64,000 nucleotides of DNA from assembly GCF_024166365.1 (NCBI RefSeq), contig NC_064842.1:22291001-22355000 (forward strand), written 5' to 3'. The DNA is from Elephas maximus indicus. Taxonomy: Eukaryota; Chordata; Mammalia; Proboscidea; Elephantidae. Below are positions 54,209-64,000 of this stretch, piece by piece (position 1 is the first letter of the stretch; every line of letters starts with the position of its first letter). Made by a program: the position numbers and the translations under genes. The notes beneath the pieces are model-generated. The model saw only the letters and a program-made list of their open reading frames with translations. It was not told the DNA's origin and made no database searches.

Positions 54209-55060
54209 GGGCCCTTAATTTTTTTATTGTGCTTTAGATGAAGGTTTACAGAACAAACTAGTTTCGTATTAAATGATTAGTACACATATTGTTTTATGAC
54301 ACTGGTTAACAACTCCACGGCATGTCAACACTCTTCCTTCTCGCCCTTGGGTTCTCTCTTACTAGCTTTCCTGTCCCCTCCTGCCTTCTAGTCCTTGTCC
54401 CTGGGCTAGTGTGCCTCTTTAGTCTCGTTTTGTTTTATGGTTCTATTTAATCTTTAGCTGAAATCTTTAGGGAGTGATTTCATTACTGAGTTAAAAGGGT
54501 GTCTGGGGGCCATACTCTTGGGGTTTCTCCAGTCTCTGTCAGGACAGTAAGTCTGGTCTTTTTTTGTGAGTTAGAATTTTGTTCTACATTTTTCTCCAGC
54601 TCTTTCTGGGGCCCTCTATTGTGATCCCTATCAGAGTGGTCAGTAATGGTAGCTGGGGACCATCCAGTTGTACTGGGCTCAGTCTGGTAGAGGCCATGGT
54701 AGATGTGGTCTTTTAGTCCTTTGGACTAATCTTTCCCTCATATCTTTAGTTTTCTTCATTTTCCCTTGCTCTTAAAGGGATGAGACCAGTGGAGTATCTT
54801 AGATGGCCACTCACAGGCTTTTAAGAGCCCAGATGCTACTCACCAAAGTAGAATGTAGAACATTTTCTTTATAAACTATATTATGCCAATTAAATTAGTT
54901 GTTCCCCGAGACCATGGTTCCCACAGCCCTCAGTCCAGCAATTTGGTCCCTCAGGGAGTTTGGATGTGTCTATGGAGCTTCCATGACCTTGCCTTGTACA
55001 AGTCATGCTGGCTTCCCCAGTATTGTGTACTGTCTTACCCTTTGCTTTCTTTTAGATCAA
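54209..55060 (-). mobile_element. L1 3' end, 5'-truncated
   Basis: ttattgtgctttagatgaag opens the L1 3' UTR. Parallel phrases (aaggctttt/agacccag-like text, gtagaatgtagaacattttc) align with 12628-13500 and 42008-42780. Confidence 0.85.
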
Positions 55061-55314
55061 GTTAATTTTCATTATGCTCCTTTTCCTCCTTTATCAGGCC
55101 ATTAGCTATTGTGTTAATAAAAATGGACGTAAGGCCCACTCCCAAAATGCAAATATAACTCATATCCTCATTTTCCTACTTCTTCTGACACCAGCCAGCC
55201 ACGTGGTACTTTCTCTCTCTGAACCTAGCCACCCAGACTTAGGTCAGGCCTTACAAGTAAAAGGACACTGTCCTTCAGACTGCCAAATAGGCAAATGCCA
55301 GCCTCACCACTGGC

Positions 55315-55670
55315 TTTTACTACCCCCAGTGGGTTTGATAACTCACTAGAATGATACACAGAACTCACGGAAACTACCTATTTTTACAGTTACCCATTTA
55401 TTATAACAGAAAGGATATAAATGAAGGGAAAAATCAGGTAAGGTCTGGGAGAGTTTTCAGCAGGTAGCCTCCATTGTCCCCAGGGACTTGTCACTTTCTG
55501 CCATGCGGGGACATTCTCACCAATCCAGGTGGCTCAACTGCTTCCATGTTCATGGCCTCTTATAACAATGCATAGGCATGATTGGGGCCTCAATGCATAT
55601 TTATGATCGATGAAATCAATGGATATGCATGATTGATTGCATTATGCCCCCCTCTGAGGTTTGTTGCCAG
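55315..55670. mobile_element. Probable ancient LTR-class repeat
   Basis: gataactcactagaatgata, cacagaactcacggaaacta and cccatttattataacagaaa match a well-known mammalian repeat I associate with old LTRs, though I am unsure of the family. No coding part is seen. Confidence 0.4.
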
Positions 55671-56202
55671 GTGTGGAGGTGGGGGCTCCCAACTCATTTG
55701 CACATGCTTAAATGTTGCCTGGCTGTTTTAGAGAAGCAAAGACACCTTGATTGCTGGCAAATTCCAGGATTTATTTTCAGGAACCAGAGACAAAAGGCCA
55801 AATGGAGTTTTTTGTCCCACAGTTATACAGTCTGTTGCTATTCTTTTCGTGGTTAACATAGAGTTTATGAAGCTTATCCCTGTTTTATCAGAGTTGAATG
55901 AGTATTGGTACTTTGACCTTTTTCCAGACAATTCAAGAGTCTCAGAACACTTTAACTGTATTTCTTTTCCTCCCAACTTTCATGTCTATTTTTTTTTTAT
56001 TTTATTGATTTTAATTGTCCATGTTTTTAACTTCTAAAACATTATTGATACTGTTTTATACTGTTAATGTTCATATAAGTTATCTACATATTCACCATTT
56101 TCATTGCTCTTTATCCTTCCTGTATCTCTGAACTTCTATCCATTTTCCTTCTACTAGAGAACATCCTTTTGTATTTTCTCTAATGTGTATATCCTGGTGA
56201 TT
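55671..56202. other. Unassigned sequence, L1-like at right
   Basis: No gene recognised. Both strands have overlapping chance frames at 55728-56037. Confidence 0.3.
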
Positions 56203-56362
56203 AGGAATCCCTCTGTGGTGTGAATGGTAATCACACTCGGCTGCTAACTGAAAGCTTGCAGGTACAAGTCCACCAGAGGAGCCTCAGAAGAAGGGCCTGG
56301 TGATCTACTTCCAAAAAATTAGCCACTGAAAACACTACTACTCTGGCACACATGGGTTTTTA
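56203..56362 (+). repeat. AfroSINE variant with RTE 5'UTR-like body
   Basis: The head is ggaatccctctgtggtgtg. The body gaagaagggcctggtgatct ... aaaaattagccactgaaaac matches the RTE 5' UTR at about 31700-31755. The 3' end is cut after cacacatgggttttt. Confidence 0.82.
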
Positions 56363-56480
56363 CCCGTGATTAAGTCAATTTTTGTTTGTCAATAATCTTA
56401 TTTAACATTTGACTTTTCTTCCTGAGTAATGTTTTCCCCTGATGGAGAATGCTGGGTTAGCATTTATTTTATTTCAGGAC

Positions 56481-57098
56481 TGTCAAAAACCTAAACGTGT
56501 AGAGAAACACCAAAAATTACAGTAACAGAATATATTTACTGTGAGTAGATCAGACTCAAATTGGCCGTGTCACCCAAACATGTTGGGAAGGTGCTCCAAA
56601 GAGGGAACAGTGAATGCAGGTTATACAGGTCACTGTTCTTCTTGACTCTGTAGGTTAGTGGCTTACAGGTTCATCTGCCCCGCCACTGACCAATCAGAAA
56701 CAGAGTGCTTGTTAACCAATGTTTGGTTAAGCTTCTCTCGTTCCCTCAGTTCCTGTGTTTTGGCCCACCCTCAGCCTACATAAAAAACCCAGAACTTCCC
56801 CCTTTTCAAACTCCCTCCTGAAGAACAGACTGACCTCAGTGTAAAACATTCTGATTTACTCTCTGATCATGTCAACCTTTCGTCCTACTTCCCCACACCG
56901 GGTTTTTTTTCTAGGCTTGTTTACTCCCAGTCTCTAGAAAAGAAAAATGCTTCTTCCCTAACTCTTTGAGAAGCTTGCAGATCTTATGGTCTGGGTGTTC
57001 TCCCCTCCCCCACTACCACATTAGTCCTTTTCCGTTTCAGCCTTTTCTTCTGAATAAAGCTTCTCCTGGTCAGAGCCCAGATTTGTTTTTAGCTGACA
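56481..57098 (+). mobile_element. Solo LTR of an endogenous retrovirus
   Basis: It starts TGTCA and ends TGACA, an inverted pair typical of LTR ends. Promoter-like elements follow in order: CCAAT boxes at 56690 and 56716, a TATA-like cataaaaaa at 56779-56787, then polyadenylation signal AATAAA at 57053-57058 near the 3' end. No gag, pol or env follows, so it is a solo LTR. I could not see a clean TSD. Class I (gamma-like) is the best guess from the layout. Confidence 0.75.
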
Positions 57099-58327
<1,229 letters not shown>

Positions 58328-58340
58328 TAGAAAGAAATCG

Positions 58341-58555
58341 TGGAGTCCCCGGGCGGTGCAAACGGTTAAGTGCTCAGCCACTAACTTGAAAGGTTGGTGG
58401 TTCAAACCCACCCAGAGTTACCTCATGAGAAGGCCTGGGATGTGCTGCTGAACAGTCATAATCATGAAAACCGAATGGAGCTCAGTTCCACTCTGCAATA
58501 GATGGGGTTGCCACGAGCTGGAGTCCACTCAATGACAATTGGTTTGGTTTTTGAT
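58341..58555 (+). repeat. AfroSINE variant with RTE 5'UTR-like body, complete
   Basis: Head tggagtccccgggcggtgca, middle tcatgagaaggcctgggatg ... catgaaaaccgaatgg, 3' end ccacgagctggagtccactc and tggtttggttttt tail. TSD tagaaagaa[a]tcg / ...agcg at 58328-58340 and 58556-58568. Confidence 0.92.
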
Positions 58556-58568
58556 TAGAAAGAAAGCG

Positions 58569-59007
58569 TAGTTATTTACTTGACAACCTTGTGTGCCTCA
58601 AGTTTAAAGTATATTGAAAGCAGGAAATGGGGCTCCAGAGAATGTGGTGGGAAGAGGAGACGCTTTAGAGCTACTTAACAGGGCAGGCATCCATTCTGGG
58701 ACTTAATTCACCAATCTGTAAAGAGTTGGCTTAAAAAGCAAAAGAATGAAGCTTGCTAGGTTGTTATAAGGTTTAGAGATACTGTATATTTAAATCTTCA
58801 GATTCCTTAGACTCAGAAAAAAAGCCATCAATTCATGATCACAAAAATAAGAACTAAAAATTAGATTTTTTTAAGAAATATATTTAAAAAATTAAACTCA
58901 TTTAGTTTTAAAATTCAGATCAAGAAGTGTCCAATTTTGTCAGCAATATTCAACCAAATAATTGCAAATACACATCAATTTGATTTTATGGTCTATTATG
59001 AGGAAGG
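58569..59007. other. Unassigned sequence
   Basis: AT-rich, nothing recognised. Confidence 0.3.
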
Positions 59008-59180
59008 GAAGGAGCCCTGGTAATATAACACCTCAGTGCTCAGCTGCCCAGAGGAAGAAAGACCTGGTGATCTGCTCCAGTAAAGATCACAGCCTAGAAC
59101 ACCCTATGGGGCAGCTCTACTCTGTCATGTGGAGTCAGCATGAGTTCAAAACTGACGAGAGGGCACCTAACAACAGCAAC
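59008..59180 (+). repeat. AfroSINE, diverged
   Basis: ggagccctggtaatataaca head; gtaaagatcacagcctagaa; end gagggcacctaacaacagca. The RTE-type 3' terminus is kept better here than in most copies. Confidence 0.85.
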
Positions 59181-59452
59181 TTGGGCGAGGGAGAGAAGGA
59201 AAAGGGAAGAGTGGACGTAGAGAGTATAAGGCAAAGAGAGAGAAAGGCAGCGTGAGGTGAAGATTAAACTGCCTGAAGACTCTTTGGGCGTGGACTGGAA
59301 TAGACCAAGTGGCTGCTCCTCTTCAGCCCTGAGGCCAGGTTGGAGGCTTCTAGCCTAGATCTGTTACACCCTAGCTGAGGGAACTTCCCATGCTGTGAAG
59401 GTCTTTCCTTCCTTTATTCTCTATTCTTTTTTTTTTTTTATTTTAACCTATC
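59181..59452. other. Unassigned sequence with T-run
   Basis: No gene recognised; T-rich run near 59430. Confidence 0.3.
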
Positions 59453-59464
59453 TATTCTTTCATT

Positions 59465-59818
59465 CAAGGAGCCCTGTTGCACAGTGGTTAAGTGCTTGAT
59501 CGCTAACTGAAAGGTCGGCAGTTTGAACCCACCAGCCACTCTGAAAGATGTGGCAGCTTGCCATAAAGATTAAAACCCACTGCCATTGAGTCAATTCCGA
59601 CTCATAGTGACCCTATAGGACAGAGTAGAACTGCACCATAGTTTCCAAGGAGTGCCTGACCGATTCAAACTGCCCACCTCTTGGTTAGCAGCCGTAGCAT
59701 CTAACTGCTATGCCACCAGGGTTTCTACCATAAAGATTACAGCCTTGGAAACCCTGTGGACGGTTCTACTTTCTTTTATAGGGCCGCTATGAGTCAGAAT
59801 CGACTTGACAGCAACATG
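59465..59818 (+). repeat. AfroSINE, outer copy of a nested pair
   Basis: Parts 59465-59571 and 59739-59818 form one SINE. TSD tattctttcatt at 59453-59464 and 59819-59830. A second SINE interrupts it. Confidence 0.94.
59572..59727 (-). repeat. AfroSINE, inner copy of a nested pair
   Basis: Minus-strand SINE inserted in a SINE. Perfect 11-bp TSD ccataaagatt at 59561-59571 and 59728-59738. Confidence 0.95.
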
Positions 59819-59830
59819 TATTCTTTCATT

Positions 59831-60020
59831 TAGCAAATGGTTGAGTGTCTCATGCGTCAGTCTATTCTAGATACTGGAGTTCCTGCAAAGAATAAGTCAG
59901 AGTTCCTCCCTTCTTAAATCTTACATTCCAGTGGGATAGAAGCAATGAAAAAAAAAAAATTCTTATATAATGCAAACGTCAGGTAGTGATCAGAGATATG
60001 AGGACAAATGAGGTAAGGGG
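59831..60020 (+). repeat. Ancient L2/MIR-class fragment
   Basis: tctattctagatactggagt, cctcccttcttaaatcttac, attccagtgggatagaagc match the same family as 8840-9010. Confidence 0.5.
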
Positions 60021-60121
60021 ATAGGGCGAGATTCTTAAATATTCATTCTTTGTAAATTCTCACGTGGTCTAGACCCAACAGTTTAACTGAGGGAAAAATA
60101 ACTCTCTGAATCACATTGCAT

Positions 60122-60375
60122 TGTATTTAAATGTCCAGGCTCTGAAGTTGGGTTTGAATCCCAGCTCTATTACTTGCTTCTTTGGGGATCTTAGACAAAT
60201 TACTTACCCACTGTGCCTCAGTTTCATCCACTGTAAAATGAGGACGAAAATAATAAGTACCTCAAGCTGCAGAGGTTGTTGTGAAGGTTAAATGAAAGCA
60301 TGCATATCAATACTCAGTGTCATGCCTGGCACGCTAATTTTTAAAATAAACGTTAGCCATTATCATTAGCGGTAT
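60122..60375 (+). repeat. MIR, nearly complete
   Basis: gttgggtttgaatcccagct, gacaaattacttacccactg, tgcctcagtttcatccac, gttgttgtgaaggttaaatg and gtcatgcctggcacgct are all present in order. Confidence 0.9.
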
Positions 60376-60897
60376 TACTGAGTTGCAGTGTCTATTCTCT
60401 TTTCACATAAAATTGAGAGATTTTCTATCATTTTCCGGATTTTTCTTTGGAAAAACTATAGGGTATGCTATCAGATATACCATCTTTTATTTAACCATTT
60501 TTCTCTTACTGGGTATGTCTCCACAACTTCGAAAACTGGTTACACTCCACGAAGTCCACGTTCTCCCCTTTCCTTCCTGCATTAAAACTGGGGAGAAACT
60601 ATAAACTTGTGTTCCAATTTGTTTTCTTGCACTATGGTTAACATTCTGTAATTTTTTCTATTCTAAAGAGGTAAACAAACCATTTAAAGAAGTTAATACT
60701 TGGAATCAGCATTTCTATCATTTAAAACTAGTGAGTCAAAGATGTTAAGATACCTGTTCATGGTTTCTCTTTGTTCATAGGCTCCATCTGTACTGGGAGC
60801 TGCTATGATCTATGAAACTATTCTCCGTGCCTGGCACAGTTTAGGGCATATGATGGGTATTTCAAGGTATTCCATTAATGCTGGTTTTTTTTTTTTT
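60376..60897. other. Unassigned sequence
   Basis: Contains overlapping chance frames at 60383-60604; no gene recognised. Confidence 0.3.
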
Positions 60898-61040
60898 TTT
60901 AATGGTAGTTCTATGTTTACCTTTTTGAGGAACCACCAAACTTATCCACAGTGGCTGCACCATTTTACAATCCCACCAACAATGGATGAGGGTTCCAATT
61001 TCTTCATATCCTCTCCTACATTTGTTTTCCAACACTTTTT
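60898..61040 (-). repeat. Old L1 fragment
   Basis: ggtagttctatgtttacctt, ccacagtggctgcaccattt and acaatcccaccaacaatgga match L1 3' text (compare 44680-44760). Confidence 0.75.
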
Positions 61041-61539
61041 TGATTACCTATTAGTTTCTAGAATATTTATACCACTGTTTTTCATTGATTACTTAAAACA
61101 ATTAAAATTAATAATATTATTTTTATAGGAAACTCTTCTATTGCCAAAACTTTTTACTCAAATAATTGGCAGAGTTGGTGATTAAGAGAAATCATCCATA
61201 GTCTCATTAATTGCATGAGAGCTAACACAATTAAGCTAAACTCTTCTGTATTAATTAAATGGCAGCTTTTTTTTGTTGTGGTAGTGGTTGTGTCTGTTAG
61301 ATATTATTCAATTAGCAGCAGACAATAAGTACCACCTCCTTTCTGTTTTTCACCTGACTTCATAGAAAGGAGGTTTATAAAATTACCACTGCTAAATTTC
61401 CCTCTTAATGTCTGATCTATGTTATGGTGGAGAAATGGCCCCAGGTTAAGTTGGGCCCATGTAGGCTTCCTAGAACTAGTGGAAGAGTAACAGGTTCAAG
61501 TTTCTTGATATAGTTATGGCTTATTAGAATGAGTATAAA
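61041..61539. other. Unassigned sequence
   Basis: No gene or repeat recognised. Confidence 0.3.
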
Positions 61540-61735
61540 AGTTTGAGTCTGATTTAGATCTTAGCTTATCACTTAATTCTTAGGTGACCTTTGGCTTTAG
61601 GTTCATTTTTTTCTGTCTCTAAAATGGGTGTTACATTTTCTTTTTTAATTTTTGTAGAAATCAAATGAATCATTTACAAAAGCACTTTGTAAACTGTAAA
61701 GTATATGTTAGTTATTACTATTAATAAATGGAGAA
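61540..61735 (+). repeat. MIR, diverged
   Basis: ggtgacctttggctttaggt, ctgtctctaaaatgggtgtt, gcactttgtaaactgtaaag and ttattactattaataaatgg keep MIR order. Confidence 0.65.
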
Positions 61736-62591
<856 letters not shown>

Positions 62592-62925
62592 CTTGAAGAA
62601 TGAGCAATGATTTTCTGGGCGACAAGGGGTGGATGAATTTTGGGCTGAGAGGCAGCACAGGCAACGTCACAGAGGTGAGAGAGAACAATGATGCCCAAGA
62701 AATGGCAAGTTGGCATGGCTCGAGTATAGGGTACGTGGAGAGAGAACGGTGGGAAATGAGGTCATATGGTTTAGGTAGAGGTCAGATCATGAAAGCCTCA
62801 AGATTATGCCAGGCTAAGGAATCTGGATTTTACCCTGTAGGTGATGAAGAACCAGGGTAAGTTAGAAATAGCTACCATGTGGAATGGCAGAGACATGTGA
62901 TCAAGGCCATTGCCACATAGACCAA
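62592..62925 (-). repeat. L2
   Basis: gaatgagcaatgattttctg ... gtcagatcatgaaagcctca, ctaaggaatctggattttac, cctgtaggtgatgaagaacc are the reverse of L2 3' text. It is not a gene despite an 86-codon open frame (62600-62860). Confidence 0.65.
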
Positions 62926-63027
62926 AGACTTCTCTGGGATTGGTCTGCTTGGTTTTGTGATTTTCTCCAACCTTGCTTGGGAGCTCAAGGTCAGGAATAA
63001 GATGTCAGATTCTCTACTTTTCTTTTA

Positions 63028-63295
<268 letters not shown>

Positions 63296-63314
63296 TTGAA
63301 CTGGTTCAGTCCAA

Positions 63315-63460
63315 CTCAAACTCCTCCTGAGAATTTGCATTTCCATCCCAGATATACTGAACCAGAATCTACATTTTAAAAAGATCCCCAGGTGATTCTT
63401 ATGTATAACTTCCTAGGAACTTGTTAGAAATTCTCGGCAAGGATTCGAACCAGAAAGAAC
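63315..63460. mobile_element. MER5-like hAT element
   Basis: ctgagaatttgcatttccat, actgaaccagaatctacatt and agatccccaggtgattctta are standard MER5/hAT-Charlie wording. Confidence 0.6.
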
Positions 63461-63799
63461 CAGTTCGAAGCCCTGGATCAAACAAGGCAATGTACATAGT
63501 AAAGTGCTACTCAAATGTAAGATTTAGTTTCATTGTATTATTAGGAACCGGCAATAACATCTGTTAAAAAGAAAGAAAGTTGAATAGATTAATATTTCAC
63601 AATTGAGAATGGAAAGGAATGAGCAAAACAAGATTACTGGAGGAAATCAGAGAATCCTAAATGAAAGATATTTCAACTTAACTTCAGCATTAAACCTTTA
63701 TTATTTGGCCAGGAAATTAAGACGATAAAGATGTAGTAAGAAGAAGGCAAACCTTATAATATTTGTGCATTCATTTTTTTTTTTTTTCTTTAGAACAAG
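63461..63799. other. Unassigned sequence
   Basis: Nothing recognised; ends in a T-run at 63774-63787. Confidence 0.3.
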
Positions 63800-63987
63800 C
63801 AAATCCATGGCCATCAAGTCAATTACAACTCTTAGAGATCCTATAGCACAGAGTAGAACTGCCCCATAGGGTTTCCAAGGCTCTTTACGGAAGCAGACTG
63901 CCTCATCTTCCTTCCACAGAGGTATTGGCAGATTCAACCACCAACGGTTAGCAGCCAAGCTCTTAACCTCTGTACCACCAGTGTTCC
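63800..63987 (-). repeat. AfroSINE
   Basis: Minus-strand copy: gccatcaagtcaattacaac, agagtagaactgccccatag, tgtaccaccagtgttcct. It is the last recognisable feature before the window ends. Confidence 0.9.
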
Positions 63988-64000
63988 TTCCAATTTTTTC

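Noticed and set aside
55728..56037. Overlapping sense and antisense frames as a gene pair
   Set aside because: AT-rich low-complexity coding with no domain, no start context and no conservation evidence.
62600..62860. 86-codon plus-strand frame as a small gene
   Set aside because: The sequence reads as L2 in reverse orientation.

Overview
This window looks like nuclear DNA from an afrotherian mammal, most likely an elephant or close relative. The main reason is the density of one tRNA-derived SINE family, about thirty copies, with the 3' end typical of AfroSINEs: a stretch reading roughly 'ctatgagtcggaatcgactc' followed by a GGTTT-type tail. It sits beside its presumed autonomous partner, an RTE-clade LINE whose 3' end is '...cacctaacaacaacaac'. 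The RTE copies here share that 3' end with the SINEs. L1, L2, MIR, MER5-like, Tigger-like and LTR sequences fill much of the rest. Species identity is inferred from repeats only.

Layout. Positions 1-910 form a CpG island promoter with GC-box, several ETS sites and a ZNF143-type motif, probably the 5' end of one or two genes whose bodies lie mostly outside the window or in small exons I could not recognise. From 911 to about 12.6 kb there is unique sequence with scattered MIR/L2/SINE copies. A 5'-truncated L1 (12628-16773, minus) has a 20-bp target-site duplication (TSD). Positions 16.8-21.1 kb hold an old L1, a broken RTE and an 899-bp LTR-like insertion. Positions 21-31.5 kb hold SINEs in otherwise unassigned sequence. 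A nearly full-length RTE lies at 31558-34784 (plus) with a matching TSD. Positions 35-39.4 kb hold SINEs, MIR and MER5-like sequence. A second RTE (39495-41400, minus) is followed by a multi-layer L1/L1/Tigger/RTE nest (42008-46510) and a third long RTE (47532-50582, minus). An old L1 with SINE insertions (about 51.45-54.13 kb), a further L1 3' end and two LTR-like elements fill 51.4-57.1 kb. The right end has SINEs (one inserted inside another), MIRs and L2.

No intact host protein-coding gene was recognised. Every long recognisable open frame belongs to RTE or L1 open reading frames, all broken. What can be read well is the order of insertion: L2/MIR and old L1 first, then RTE and younger L1, then SINEs, shown by nested copies with TSDs. 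The most interesting material is structural: a tRNA-Gly-headed SINE built from both ends of the RTE, tail-only micro-insertions with TSDs, a head-plus-tail mini-SINE, and an RTE insertion starting with a perfect palindrome. I found no CRISPR array, operon-like system or other new gene system.
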